Positions 8,288 through 17,319 of a stretch of DNA of 63,022 nucleotides are shown here, piece by piece. The first letter of the stretch is position 1. Every line of letters starts with the position of its first letter. The DNA lies in the NCBI GenBank assembly GCA_902626605.1, contig CACOFZ010000007.1, positions 1 to 63,022 of the forward strand, written 5' to 3'. The notes under the pieces are model-generated. The model searched no databases, was not told the origin of the DNA, and saw only the letters and a list, made by a program, of their open reading frames with translations. Source of the stretch: an uncultured PS1 clade bacterium (lineage in GTDB: Bacteria; Pseudomonadota; Alphaproteobacteria; MED-G09). Both the position numbers and the translations under genes were made by a program.

Positions 8288-9202
8288 ATGCCTGATTTAG
8301 GAGAAAAATTTACAAAACTTAGTTTTAAAGACTGGTCACCATTAAATAAAAAAGAAATTAATTCATTAAATGGGATCAATGAAAAATCTTTTTTTGAGAC
8401 TCTAGATAGGGCCTATCCCTTTATAGCCAATCTTTTATGCAATAATATAAAAAATTATAATTATTTAAATTTAAAACATAAAAGCTCAAATGATATTGAA
8501 CAAAAGAAACTTCCTTTCGTTATAGGTGTTACAGGCTCTGTTGCCTCTGGAAAGTCAACTTTTTCAGAGACAATTAAGTCGCTGCTAAAGAAATTATTTA
8601 AAGAGTTAACTGTAGAGCTGGTTACAACTGACGGTTTCTTGTACCCTAATTCATTTTTAGAAGAGAATAATTTGATGGAAAAGAAAGGGTTCCCTGAGAG
8701 TTATGATATAGAGTCTCTTTTAAATTTTTTATCTGGCGTCAAGTTAGGTGAGTCAAAGAACTCTGCTCCATTATATTCTCATATTTTATATGATGTTATA
8801 CCCGATGAAAAATTAGAGATAATTGATCCAGACATTTTAATTATAGAGGGCATAAATGTTCTTCAACCAATTACTTCAAAAGACAACAACATGTCTTTAA
8901 TAGTTTCAGATTTTCTTGATTTTTCAATTTATATTGATGCTGAGGAGCCGTCCTTGAGAACCTGGTATACCGATAGATTTTTATCTTTAAGGCAAGCCGC
9001 AATAAACAATGAAGAGGATTTTTTTAATAGATTTTCATCTATAAATGATGATCAGGCAAAAGAAATAGCCAATTCTATTTGGGAAAAAATAAATTTAGTT
9101 AATTTAAATGAAAATATTCTTCCTACAAAAAAAAGGGCAAACTTAATTTTAAAAAAAAATATTAATCATGAGATTAATGAAATATGGTTAAGAAATACTT
9201 AA
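8288..9202 (+). CDS. coaA: Type I pantothenate kinase
   Basis: CoaA phosphorylates pantothenate, the first and regulated step of CoA synthesis. The P-loop GSVASGKST is near residues 82-90, followed by VTTDGFLYPN near residue 118 and the YDIESLLNFL segment near residue 140. IIEGINVLQ near residue 195 is the usual Walker-B-like stretch, and RTWYTDRFLSLR near residue 231 belongs to the substrate lid. Length 304 is close to the family norm. It follows hisE closely, as in other alphaproteobacteria. In E. coli the enzyme is inhibited by CoA; whether that holds here cannot be seen. Confidence 0.95.
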   Translation: MPDLGEKFTKLSFKDWSPLNKKEINSLNGINEKSFFETLDRAYPFIANLLCNNIKNYNYLNLKHKSSNDIEQKKLPFVIGVTGSVASGKSTFSETIKSLLKKLFKELTVELVTTDGFLYPNSFLEENNLMEKKGFPESYDIESLLNFLSGVKLGESKNSAPLYSHILYDVIPDEKLEIIDPDILIIEGINVLQPITSKDNNMSLIVSDFLDFSIYIDAEEPSLRTWYTDRFLSLRQAAINNEEDFFNRFSSINDDQAKEIANSIWEKINLVNLNENILPTKKRANLILKKNINHEINEIWLRNT

Positions 9203-9220
9203 TTGTGATAAGATAAAAAT

Positions 9221-10036
9221 ATGGGACAGAATACAAAAATATCAATTATAGGTGCCGCAGGAAAAATGGGTCAACAAATAATGTCCCAAGCCCAAGCATC
9301 AGATAAGTTTACCTTAGTTGGGGCCATTGAAGCAAAAGGCTCTAGTTATTTAAGTAATGACATTTCATCTTTAATTGGTGGTAAAGAAACAGGCATTTTA
9401 GTAACTGATGACCCCTTAGAATGTATCCTGAAATCAGATGCTATTATAGATTTTAGCTCTCCATACTCTACTATCGAAATTTGTGAGCTTGTTGCTCAAG
9501 CTAGAAAGGTGCATGTAATAGGTACGACCGGATTCAATGTGGGTGAGGAAGAGAAGATAAAGGCTGCAGCAAGACACGCAACAATAATTAAGTCTGGAAA
9601 TATGAGCCTCGGTGTTAATGCTTTGCTTGGGACAGTAAAAAATCTCGCAAAATCACTAGATAGTGATTGGGATATAGAAATATCCGATATGCATCATAAG
9701 GATAAGGTTGATTCCCCTTCTGGCACAGCATTAGAACTTGCTAATGCAGCCGCCAAGGGCAGAGAAATTGACCTTGACTCATCTTTAGACATTTCAAGAA
9801 ATGGATCGGAACTATCAAGAAAGAAAGGCGATATTGGTATCGTTTCTCTTAGAGGCGGAACAGTTATTGGTGATCACTCTGTCGTTTTTGCAGGGCAAGG
9901 TGAACGTATAGTCGTTTCTCATTTTGCTGAAAATAGAAATATTTTTGTAACCGGCGCCCTAAAGTCGGCAGAATGGGGGGTAGGCAAGGGACCAGGTCTT
10001 TTTTCTGCATTAGATGTTCTTGGAATAGAAAATTAA
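9221..10036 (+). CDS. dapB: 4-Hydroxy-tetrahydrodipicolinate reductase
   Basis: DapB reduces hydroxytetrahydrodipicolinate to tetrahydrodipicolinate with NAD(P)H, on the way to meso-diaminopimelate and lysine. The nucleotide-binding loop GAAGKMGQQI is at residues 11-20, IGTTGFN is near residue 103, and the catalytic DMHHKDKVDSPSGTA is near residue 157 with both histidines and the lysine. SLRGGTVIGDH near residue 209 is also typical. Length 271 is normal. It is followed by gpmA after 12 bases, within the same plus-strand run. Confidence 0.96.
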   Translation: MGQNTKISIIGAAGKMGQQIMSQAQASDKFTLVGAIEAKGSSYLSNDISSLIGGKETGILVTDDPLECILKSDAIIDFSSPYSTIEICELVAQARKVHVIGTTGFNVGEEEKIKAAARHATIIKSGNMSLGVNALLGTVKNLAKSLDSDWDIEISDMHHKDKVDSPSGTALELANAAAKGREIDLDSSLDISRNGSELSRKKGDIGIVSLRGGTVIGDHSVVFAGQGERIVVSHFAENRNIFVTGALKSAEWGVGKGPGLFSALDVLGIEN

Positions 10037-10048
10037 AAGGAAGACCCA

Positions 10049-10645
10049 ATGACTGATTTTACATTGGTACGACACGGACAAAGTGACTGGAACAACAAAA
10101 ATCTTTTTACTGGTTGGGAAAACCCAGACCTTACTAGTAAAGGTATTGATGAAGCTCATGCTACCGGTCTTCTTTTAAAAAAACAAAGTAAAACATATTC
10201 TTATCTTTTTACCTCTCTTCTAGATAGGGCAATCAATACAGCAAATATTATCTTAGAAGAGCTTGATCTAAATGGAATTAATGTAGTTAGGGACGAAGCA
10301 TTAAATGAACGAGATTATGGTGAATTAACTGGTCTCAATAAGGATGATGCTAGAGAAAAATGGGGAGAAGATCAGGTTCACATATGGAGAAGATCGTTTG
10401 ATATTCCTCCTCCAGGGGGAGAAAGTCTTAAAGATACAGCTGATAGGGTTATTCCTTATTATGAGAATAAAATTTTGCCATTACTTTTTGAAGATAACAA
10501 TATATTAGTAAGCGCCCATGGTAATTCTCTAAGGGCTTTAGTCATGCACATTGAAGGTCTTTCGCCTGAGGAAATTTTACAAAGAGAAATTGCTACAGGA
10601 CAGCCCATATCATATGAGTTTTCTAATGGTAAATTTAACTTATAA
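10049..10645 (+). CDS. gpmA: 2,3-bisphosphoglycerate-dependent phosphoglycerate mutase, short form
   Basis: This enzyme interconverts 3- and 2-phosphoglycerate in glycolysis and gluconeogenesis. The phosphohistidine motif [10 protein letters not shown] is at residues 6-15, with [10 protein letters not shown] following. The acid-base glutamate is in [10 protein letters not shown] near residue 87, and the second histidine in SAHGNSLR near residue 152. At 198 residues it is about 50 shorter than the E. coli enzyme; a short form near this length is usual in alphaproteobacteria, so this is not a truncation. An AAAAGGAAG site lies before the ATG. Confidence 0.94.
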   Translation: MTDFTLVRHGQSDWNNKNLFTGWENPDLTSKGIDEAHATGLLLKKQSKTYSYLFTSLLDRAINTANIILEELDLNGINVVRDEALNERDYGELTGLNKDDAREKWGEDQVHIWRRSFDIPPPGGESLKDTADRVIPYYENKILPLLFEDNNILVSAHGNSLRALVMHIEGLSPEEILQREIATGQPISYEFSNGKFNL

Positions 10646-10660
10646 AAATTATAACTTTAT

Positions 10661-11314
10661 ATGAACAGAAAAGAAAAAGCCAAAAAAGTCTATTCCATTT
10701 TAAATCAAACTTATAAAAGTACCCCTGTCCCGCTTGATCATGACGATCCGTACACTCTTTTAATAGCAGTACTTTTGTCCGCACAATGTACAGATGAGAG
10801 AGTAAATAAAGTTACACCATATTTATTCAAAAAAGCAAAAACACCAAAGAAAATGATTAAGCTATCATATGAAGAGGTTTATTCTATAATTAAACCTTGT
10901 GGATTAGGTCCAAAAAAATCAAGAGCTATATTAGAGCTTTCCTTAATATTAGTAGATCAGTTCAATTCAACTGTTCCGAGTGATATTTCTCTATTAGAAA
11001 AATTACCTGGAGTAGGTCATAAAACAGCTTCAGTTGTTGTAAGTCAGGCATTTAATATTCCGTCTTTTCCAGTGGATACACATATACATAGATTGGCACA
11101 AAGATGGGGGCTAACTAGTGGAAAAAATGTAAAACAAACTGAGAAAGATCTTAAAAATTCATTTGATAAAAAGCATTGGAATAAATTACATTTGCAGATA
11201 ATTTTTTGGGGCAGGGAGTTTTGTACTGCTCGATCATGCTGGGGATTGGAATGTAAAATATGCAAGGCTTGTAACCCAGGAAGGAAAAGAAAATTTATTC
11301 ACAAAAAGCCTTAG
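10661..11314 (+). CDS. nth: Endonuclease III (DNA glycosylase/AP lyase)
   Basis: Nth removes oxidised pyrimidines and cuts the abasic site in base-excision repair. The helix-hairpin-helix LPGVGHKTASVV near residue 111 carries the catalytic lysine, and VDTHIHRLAQRWGL near residue 133 the catalytic aspartate. The iron-sulphur loop near the C-terminus has five cysteines in CTARSCWGLECKICKAC, spaced differently from the classical C-X6-C-X2-C-X5-C. I read it as C-X9-C-X2-C-X2-C, with a spare cysteine. A cluster-bearing variant seems likely. It ends the run and overlaps the dnaJ stop by four bases on the other strand. Confidence 0.93.
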   Translation: MNRKEKAKKVYSILNQTYKSTPVPLDHDDPYTLLIAVLLSAQCTDERVNKVTPYLFKKAKTPKKMIKLSYEEVYSIIKPCGLGPKKSRAILELSLILVDQFNSTVPSDISLLEKLPGVGHKTASVVVSQAFNIPSFPVDTHIHRLAQRWGLTSGKNVKQTEKDLKNSFDKKHWNKLHLQIIFWGREFCTARSCWGLECKICKACNPGRKRKFIHKKP

Positions 11315-12438
11315 CCAGTGAAAATTCTTTTTAAACTATCTAAATAACTATTTGTTTCTGGGCTGGTATTTTTTTTATTAATTTCCGAGAATTCCTTTAG
11401 GATTCCCTTTTGTTTTTCATTAAGCTTTGTTGGAACTTCAACCCTTATTTCAACATAAAGGTCCCCCAATCTATTGGTCTGTAATACAGGCATTCCTTTT
11501 CCTTTTAAACGAAATTGCCTATTATTTTGGCAGCCCTCTGGTATTGAAATTCTTATTTTTTTCCCATCAGGGGTAGGCACCTCAATTTGACCGCCAAGAG
11601 CAGCAGTAACAAAATCTATTGGGACCTCGCTTAATAGGTCTGCTTCACTTCTTTTAAAAAATTCGTTTTCGTTTATTGATACAAAAACATAAAGATCGCC
11701 ATACGGACCTCCGTTTTCTCCAGCCTCGCCCTCTCCTCCAAGCCTTATTCTTGTTCCCTCATCAACTCCGCGAGGGATATTTACAGACAGCTTTCTTTTT
11801 TTTCTTACTCTTCCACTTCCTGAACAACTTCTGCATGGATTTTCTATTAGAGAGCCTTTACCACTACATACACTACAGGTTCTTTCTAGCGTAAAAAATC
11901 CTTGTGTTGATCTTACGCTTCCCGAGCCACCGCAGTGTTGACAGGTTGACCTGCCACTTCCTGAAGCAGCCCCTGTGCTATCGCATTCATCACAACCAGT
12001 TGCTGAATTTATTGCTAACTCTTTTGTTGTTCCAAAGTAAGCATCCTTAAGATCTATTTTTATTTCAGCTCTTAAGTCTGAGCCGCGTGATTGTCTTTGT
12101 TGTCTTGAGTTTTGTCCTGATCTTCCGGCAAAATCACCAAATAAATCCTCAAAAATATCAGAAAAATTTCCGCCAAATCCTCCACCGCTAAAGCCACCAC
12201 CCATCCCACCAGCTTGCGTTCCAGCATGGCCAAATTGATCATACGCTGCTCTTGTTTGAGGATCTTTTAAATTTTCATAGGCTTCATTGATTTCTTTAAA
12301 GCGAGCTTCTGCCCCTTTATCACCTCGATTACTATCGGGATGGTTTTCTTTAGCCAAGTTTCTAAATGCTTTTTTTATATCAGCATCTGATGCATTTTTT
12401 TGAACACCCAACACATCATAGTAATCTCTTTTTGCCAT
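11311..12438 (-). CDS. dnaJ: Chaperone DnaJ (Hsp40)
   Basis: DnaJ delivers clients to DnaK and stimulates its ATPase. The J domain is at residues 1-70 with the essential HPD. A glycine/phenylalanine-rich linker follows at about 75-115. Four zinc motifs are present near residues 145-215: CDECDSTG, CQHCGGSG, CSVCSGKG and CRSCSGSG. The first has serine where the repeat usually has glycine; its cysteines are intact. The substrate-binding beta domains follow. Length 375 is standard. It is the last gene of grpE-dnaK-dnaJ, 30 bases after dnaK, and its own ribosome-binding site is weak. Confidence 0.97.
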   Translation of the reverse strand: MAKRDYYDVLGVQKNASDADIKKAFRNLAKENHPDSNRGDKGAEARFKEINEAYENLKDPQTRAAYDQFGHAGTQAGGMGGGFSGGGFGGNFSDIFEDLFGDFAGRSGQNSRQQRQSRGSDLRAEIKIDLKDAYFGTTKELAINSATGCDECDSTGAASGSGRSTCQHCGGSGSVRSTQGFFTLERTCSVCSGKGSLIENPCRSCSGSGRVRKKRKLSVNIPRGVDEGTRIRLGGEGEAGENGGPYGDLYVFVSINENEFFKRSEADLLSEVPIDFVTAALGGQIEVPTPDGKKIRISIPEGCQNNRQFRLKGKGMPVLQTNRLGDLYVEIRVEVPTKLNEKQKGILKEFSEINKKNTSPETNSYLDSLKRIFTG

Positions 12439-12468
12439 CTAAAGCGATCCGGTTGTTAATTTTTAATG

Positions 12469-14394
12469 TTAATTTTTTTCTTCTTCTTTAACAGTTTCTT
12501 CCTCTTCCTTAACTTCCTCAAAGTCGGCATCAACTATATCAGCATCTTCGGTTTTATTATCACCTTGATTTTCATCACCGGAACTTTCCTGTTCCTGTTG
12601 ATATAGTTTTTCGCCAATTTTCATAGCCGCCTGTGATAGCGTAGCTGTTTTTTCTTGAATAGCTGCTAAGTCTTCACTGTCTAAAACTTCTTTAAGGTCT
12701 TTTATTGCTGCCTCAACAGGATCTTTTTCCTCATCCGTAATTTTATCACCAGCATCAACAATACCTTTTTCTGCGGAATGGATAATTGCCTCCGCTTGAT
12801 TTTTAGCATCAACAAGCTCTCTAACTTTTTTATCAGCTTCAGCATTTGCTTCTGCTTCTTTAATCATATTTTCAATCTCATCATCACTAAGACCGCCTGA
12901 TGCTTCGATTGTTATTTTTTGTTCTTTCCCTGTTGCTTTATCAGTTGCAGAAACAGAGACAATACCGTTAGCGTCTATATCGAAAGCAACATCAATTTGC
13001 GGTATTCCTCTAGGAGCAGGGCTTATACCTTCTAAATTGAATTGGCCCAATAGCTTGTTATCATTAGCCATTTCTCTTTCGCCTTGAAATACTCTTATAG
13101 TTACAGCTGATTGATTGTCCTCGGCTGTTGAAAAGACTTGAGATTTTTTTGTTGGAATAGTTGTGTTTTTATCAATTAGTCTTGTAAATACACCCCCTAA
13201 TGTTTCGATACCTAATGACAGCGGTGTAACATCAAGAAGTAATACATCTTTTACGTCACCTTGAAGGACACCAGCTTGAATTGCAGCCCCCATTGCAACA
13301 ACTTCATCTGGATTAACAGACATATTAGGTTCTTTATTAAAGAACTCTTTTACTGCTTCTCTTATTTTCGGCATTCTGGTTTGTCCACCCACCAAAACAA
13401 CTTCATCAATTTTTGATGCATCGATACCAGCGTCTTTAAGCGCAGCCTTGCAAGGTTTAATTGTTCTTTCAATAAGCTTTTCTACTAAGCTTTCTAAAGA
13501 AGCTCTAGTAAGTTTTTGGGTTAAATGTTTTGGACCTGTTTGGTCTGCAGTTATGAAAGGAAGGTTAACTTCAGTTTGTGAGGCAGACGATAATTCTATT
13601 TTTGCTTTTTCAGCTGCTTCTTTTAGTCTTTGAAGCGCTAGTTTATCCTCTCTCAAGTCAACATTATTTTCTTTTTTAAATTCGTCAGCTAGATGATTAA
13701 CAAGGAGGGTATCGAAATCTTCACCACCTAAAAAGGTGTCACCATTTGTTGATTTAACCTCAAAAACACCATCTCCAATTTCAAGAATGGAAATATCAAA
13801 TGTTCCTCCACCTAAATCGTAAACAGCAATTAATTTACCTTCTTTTTTTTCTAAACCATAAGAAAGTGCCGCCGCAGTAGGCTCATTAATTATTCTTAAA
13901 ACTTCTAGTCCTGCTATTTTACCTGCATCTTTTGTGGCTTGTCTCTGTGCATCATTAAAATATGCTGGGACTGTAATTACAGCTTGATCAACTTTTTCAC
14001 CAAGGTAATCTTCGGCTGTTTCTTTCATTTTTTGAAGTATGAAGGCTGAAATTTGTGCGGGGGAATATTTTTCGCCCTCAGCCTCAACATAAGCATCGCC
14101 ATTATCGCCTTTAACGATATTATACGGAACCATACCCTGATCTTCTTTAGTAGCTGGATCATCAAAAGATCTGCCAATTAGTCGTTTTACAGCGAAAAGA
14201 GTATTTGTTGGATTTGTTACTGCTTGTCTCTTAGCAGGTTGTCCAATTAATCTTTTCTTTTCTTCATCAAAAGAAACCATGGATGGGGTAGTTCTAGCCC
14301 CTTCAGCATTTTCTAAAACTTTCGGTTGTGATCCTTCCATAATGGAAACACAACTATTAGTGGTTCCTAAGTCGATACCTATAACTCTACCCAT
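12469..14394 (-). CDS. dnaK: Chaperone DnaK (Hsp70)
   Basis: DnaK is the ATP-dependent Hsp70 that binds exposed hydrophobic peptides, working with DnaJ and the exchange factor GrpE. The N-terminal ATPase domain has [13 protein letters not shown] at residues 5-17, [13 protein letters not shown] near residue 169 and [10 protein letters not shown] near residue 193. The interdomain linker with [15 protein letters not shown] is near residue 385. The lid ends in an acidic tail rich in EEE. The 641-residue length is typical. A GGGAG site lies seven bases before the ATG. A heat-shock-type promoter lies in the 88-base gap to grpE, so dnaK-dnaJ can be induced separately. Confidence 0.98.
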   Translation of the reverse strand: MGRVIGIDLGTTNSCVSIMEGSQPKVLENAEGARTTPSMVSFDEEKKRLIGQPAKRQAVTNPTNTLFAVKRLIGRSFDDPATKEDQGMVPYNIVKGDNGDAYVEAEGEKYSPAQISAFILQKMKETAEDYLGEKVDQAVITVPAYFNDAQRQATKDAGKIAGLEVLRIINEPTAAALSYGLEKKEGKLIAVYDLGGGTFDISILEIGDGVFEVKSTNGDTFLGGEDFDTLLVNHLADEFKKENNVDLREDKLALQRLKEAAEKAKIELSSASQTEVNLPFITADQTGPKHLTQKLTRASLESLVEKLIERTIKPCKAALKDAGIDASKIDEVVLVGGQTRMPKIREAVKEFFNKEPNMSVNPDEVVAMGAAIQAGVLQGDVKDVLLLDVTPLSLGIETLGGVFTRLIDKNTTIPTKKSQVFSTAEDNQSAVTIRVFQGEREMANDNKLLGQFNLEGISPAPRGIPQIDVAFDIDANGIVSVSATDKATGKEQKITIEASGGLSDDEIENMIKEAEANAEADKKVRELVDAKNQAEAIIHSAEKGIVDAGDKITDEEKDPVEAAIKDLKEVLDSEDLAAIQEKTATLSQAAMKIGEKLYQQEQESSGDENQGDNKTEDADIVDADFEEVKEEEETVKEEEKN

Positions 14395-14438
14395 GACAAT
14401 ACTCCCTTTTGTTTGGATATAAATTTAATACTTTGTTT

Positions 14439-14466
14439 ATATGGTTACTGTTTTTTTTCTTACAAG
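14439..14466 (-). promoter_or_regulatory. Heat-shock (RpoH-type) promoter before dnaK
   Basis: Read on the minus strand, CTTGTA (14466-14461) and CCATAT (14444-14439) are separated by 16 bases. This resembles the sigma-32 pattern of alphaproteobacteria (CTTG, a spacer of about 16-18, then CCATAT or CCCTAT). It is placed to start transcription about 37 bases before dnaK. I see no CIRCE inverted repeat (TTAGCACTC and its complement) here or before grpE. Confidence 0.6.
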
Positions 14467-14482
14467 AGCGTATTTAAAAAAA

Positions 14483-15019
14483 TTATTTTTTTGACGCAAC
14501 ACCTACTTTTGCAGCCCTAATAAGTCTTTTATCAATTACGTAACCAACTTCGATTACCTGAGTAACAAAACCAGGCTCATGATCATCAGACTCAGCCTCA
14601 AAAAGAGCTTCATGAAAGAGAGGATCAAATTTTTCATTAATGGGGTTGATTTGCTGAATGCCATGTTTTTCAAGTAAGCTAATAATATCTTTTTCAGTAG
14701 CGGAAATACCTTCTACAAAAGACTCATAGTTTATCTCATCAGAGTCCTTTAAAGATGCAAGAGCTCTTTCAATATTATCTAAGACAGGAACAAAATCTTT
14801 TACGAAAAGACTTATGCCAATTTTATAGGCTTCAGACCTTTCTTTTTCTGAGCGCTTTCTTATATTTTCAACTTCAGCAGCCGATCTTAAAAGTCTATCC
14901 TCTAATTCTTTAACCTTATCTTCCAATGAAATTTCTTTAGGTTGATTGTTAGTCTCATTTTCTTCTTCCACTAAGTTCTCATCAACTTTGTTTTCTTGCT
15001 CTTCCTTTTCTTCTTCCAT
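14483..15019 (-). CDS. grpE: Nucleotide exchange factor GrpE
   Basis: GrpE releases ADP from DnaK and so recycles the chaperone. The N-terminal 30 residues are highly charged, followed by a long coiled-coil helix with RLLRSAAEVENIRKRSEKER (about residues 41-60), and a C-terminal beta domain with FDPLFHEALFE and VGYVIDKRLIRAAKVGV. Length 178 is normal. An AGGGG site lies six bases before the ATG. In many alphaproteobacteria hrcA, the heat-shock repressor, precedes grpE; here the divergent neighbour is rph, and no hrcA lies between. Confidence 0.95.
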   Translation of the reverse strand: MEEEKEEQENKVDENLVEEENETNNQPKEISLEDKVKELEDRLLRSAAEVENIRKRSEKERSEAYKIGISLFVKDFVPVLDNIERALASLKDSDEINYESFVEGISATEKDIISLLEKHGIQQINPINEKFDPLFHEALFEAESDDHEPGFVTQVIEVGYVIDKRLIRAAKVGVASKK

Positions 15020-15152
15020 TTTATGCCCCTAATAAATATGCTTTAACAATAACACAGTTGAAAATCATAGCGTTATATTGTGTTATGTGTGATATATAAG
15101 ATTATTTTTCAACCCATAAATAAAAATAAATATTAATTTTTTGAGATAAACT

Positions 15153-15872
15153 ATGAAAAGACCCTCCGGAAGAAACTATGATGAACTTAGAAAAGTAGAA
15201 ATTGATATAGGTGTTTCAAAACATGCAGAGGGGTCATGTTTTGTAAAATTCGGTGATACACATGTGTTATGCACAGCATCAGTTGAAAATAGAGTCCCCC
15301 CTTGGTTAAGAAATTCCGGAACTGGTTGGGTTACTGCTGAATATGGAATGCTGCCAAGATCAACCTCCGAAAGGATGAGGAGAGAATCTTCCAATGGGAA
15401 ACAAAGCGGAAGGACACAAGAAATCCAAAGGTTAATTGGTAGATCTCTAAGATCGATAATTGATTTAAAAAAATTAGGTGAATATCAAATTAACATCGAT
15501 TGTGACGTGATTCAGGCTGATGGAGGAACAAGAACAGCCTCAATTTCTGGTGCTTGGGTAGCTTTAAGACAATCAATTAATAATCTTTTGAGCACAAGAG
15601 ACCTTCTAGCAGACCCTATTATTGGTTGTATAGGAGCTGTTTCATGCGGAATTTATGAAAATATCTCAATACTTGATCTTGATTATGATGAAGACTCAAA
15701 AGCTGATGCAGATGCAAATTTTGTGTTAACTGATTATGGAGGCATTGTTGAGATTCAATCAACAGCTGAAACTATTCCATTTTCTCAAGAAAAATATTCT
15801 GAACTTTTTGCCCTAGCCAAGAAAGGTATTGGTGAAATTAATATTATTCAAAAAAAAATGTTTGAAACTTAA
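15153..15872 (+). CDS. rph: Ribonuclease PH
   Basis: RNase PH trims tRNA 3' ends by phosphorolysis. The N-terminus has [11 protein letters not shown] and the [13 protein letters not shown] segment, then the phosphate-binding [15 protein letters not shown] near residue 89. The [18 protein letters not shown] block near residue 118 and the C-terminal [12 protein letters not shown] near residue 208 are also diagnostic. Length 239 is standard. It heads a plus-strand run divergent from grpE; rdgB starts at the very next base after its stop. A candidate promoter, TTGAAA at 15058 with TGTTAT 17 bases later, is only moderate. Confidence 0.97.
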   Translation: MKRPSGRNYDELRKVEIDIGVSKHAEGSCFVKFGDTHVLCTASVENRVPPWLRNSGTGWVTAEYGMLPRSTSERMRRESSNGKQSGRTQEIQRLIGRSLRSIIDLKKLGEYQINIDCDVIQADGGTRTASISGAWVALRQSINNLLSTRDLLADPIIGCIGAVSCGIYENISILDLDYDEDSKADADANFVLTDYGGIVEIQSTAETIPFSQEKYSELFALAKKGIGEINIIQKKMFET

Positions 15873-16484
15873 ATGAAAAAAAAAATTGATAATGAAGAAA
15901 TTGTAATTGCAAGTCATAACAAAGGGAAGGTTTCAGAAATTAAGGACCTTTTAAAAAATTATGATCTTAAAATATTATCTTCTAGTGATTTAGGAATTGA
16001 GGAGCCTGAAGAGAATGGTTCTTCTTTTGAGGAAAATGCTATTATTAAATCATCTGTAACCTCAACATTATCGAAGACTGTATCTCTTTCAGATGATTCT
16101 GGTTTATGTGTTAATGCTTTAGGTGGACAGCCCGGTATTTATTCAGCTAGGTGGGCTGGTCCAGATAAAGACTTTTTGTACGCTGCAGAAAAGATACACG
16201 AAAACCTTTTAGAAAAAGGGGCAGATGATTATTCAGCATATTTTATTTGTGTTCTTGCGGTGTCTTGGCCCGATGGCGATCATAAGGTTTTTAAAGGAAG
16301 AGTTGATGGTACCCTTTCATTTCCCCCTCGCGGTGATAACGGCTTTGGCTATGATCCTATCTTCACTCCATTGGGCTACAAACATACATTTGGAGAGATG
16401 GAACCAGAATTTAAACATAGTATCTCTCATAGAAACCATGCCTTTAATTTATTTTCAAAGGAGTTGCTGATTGAAAAACAATAA
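15873..16484 (+). CDS. rdgB: XTP/dITP pyrophosphatase (Ham1/RdgB)
   Basis: RdgB hydrolyses ITP, dITP and XTP to monophosphates, keeping deaminated purines out of nucleic acids. The N-terminal ASHNKGKVSEIKDLL near residue 13, the central SLSDDSGLCVNALGGQPGIYSA near residue 71, and GDNGFGYDPIF with SHRNHA in the C-terminal third are family signatures. Length 203 is normal. It abuts rph without a gap. In other alphaproteobacteria hemW often follows rdgB; here rsmI follows directly, starting inside the end of rdgB. Confidence 0.95.
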   Translation: MKKKIDNEEIVIASHNKGKVSEIKDLLKNYDLKILSSSDLGIEEPEENGSSFEENAIIKSSVTSTLSKTVSLSDDSGLCVNALGGQPGIYSARWAGPDKDFLYAAEKIHENLLEKGADDYSAYFICVLAVSWPDGDHKVFKGRVDGTLSFPPRGDNGFGYDPIFTPLGYKHTFGEMEPEFKHSISHRNHAFNLFSKELLIEKQ

Positions 16485-17319
16485 AGAGGGAAAGTTAACC
16501 ATAGTATCTCTTCCAATAGGCAATTTAAAAGACATCACCATTCGTGCCCTTGAAGAGCTTCAATCCTCTGATTTAATTTTTTGTGAAGATACAAGAATAA
16601 CAATCAAGCTCTTAAATCACTATAATATAAAAAATAAATTGATGTCTTATCATGAGCATAGTGACACAAGTACTAGGAAATTTATAATCGACCAAATTAG
16701 TAAAGGAAAAAATATTTCTCTTGTTTCTGATGCTGGAACTCCTTTAATTTCAGACCCTGGATATAAACTAGTTAAAGAGTTAAAGAAAAAAAATCTGTCA
16801 GTCACTTCATGCCCTGGTCCCTCATCCCCTATAACTGCTTTAACATTGTCAGGTCTTCCATCAGATAAATTTTTCTTTTCAGGATTCTTGCCAGTAAAGA
16901 AAAAGGCAAAAAAAGATTATTTACTAGAAATAAAAGACATTAAATCCACTATGATTTTCTTTGAAAGCTCAAATAGACTTGTTAAAAGCTTGGAGTTAAT
17001 TTTAGAAATTTTTGGGGACAGAAACATCTCTATATGTAGAGAGCTTACAAAAAAATTTGAGGAAGTGTTAACACTAAAGGTAAGCGAAATTATTAAAAAC
17101 CTATCTTCAAGAGATAATATTAAAGGTGAGATAATTATTGTAATTGAGGGAGAGGTAAAAAAAGATAAACCTCAAAACTTAGAGGCTATTTTAGGAGATG
17201 CCCTTAAATCAATGTCACTATCTGATGCCGCAAAAGAAATATCCAAGTATACTAATTTCTCAAAAAAAGAAGTATATAATGCAGCATTAGATTTAAAAGG
17301 AAGGAAAAATGAGTCTTAA
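16471..17319 (+). CDS. rsmI: 16S rRNA (cytidine-1402-2'-O)-methyltransferase
   Basis: RsmI methylates the ribose of C1402 in the ribosomal P site using SAM. The N-terminal IVSLPIGNLKDITIRAL, CEDTRIT near residue 38, SDAGTPLISDPGY near residue 85, and CPGPSSPITALTLSGLP near residue 113 are diagnostic of this tetrapyrrole-methylase-fold family. Length 282 is normal. The start is a TTG with AAGGAG seven bases before it, overlapping the rdgB stop by 14 bases; no ATG is available nearby. It overlaps gshB; the yraN gene usual between these two is missing. Confidence 0.95.
   Translation: MKNNKEGKLTIVSLPIGNLKDITIRALEELQSSDLIFCEDTRITIKLLNHYNIKNKLMSYHEHSDTSTRKFIIDQISKGKNISLVSDAGTPLISDPGYKLVKELKKKNLSVTSCPGPSSPITALTLSGLPSDKFFFSGFLPVKKKAKKDYLLEIKDIKSTMIFFESSNRLVKSLELILEIFGDRNISICRELTKKFEEVLTLKVSEIIKNLSSRDNIKGEIIIVIEGEVKKDKPQNLEAILGDALKSMSLSDAAKEISKYTNFSKKEVYNAALDLKGRKNES

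Noticed and set aside
10049-10645. gpmA as a truncated gene
   Set aside because: The protein is about 50 residues shorter than in E. coli, but all catalytic residues are present and the short form is usual in alphaproteobacteria.
14395-15152. A CIRCE/HrcA operator before grpE or dnaK
   Set aside because: I looked for the nine-base inverted repeat TTAGCACTC and found nothing close on either strand.
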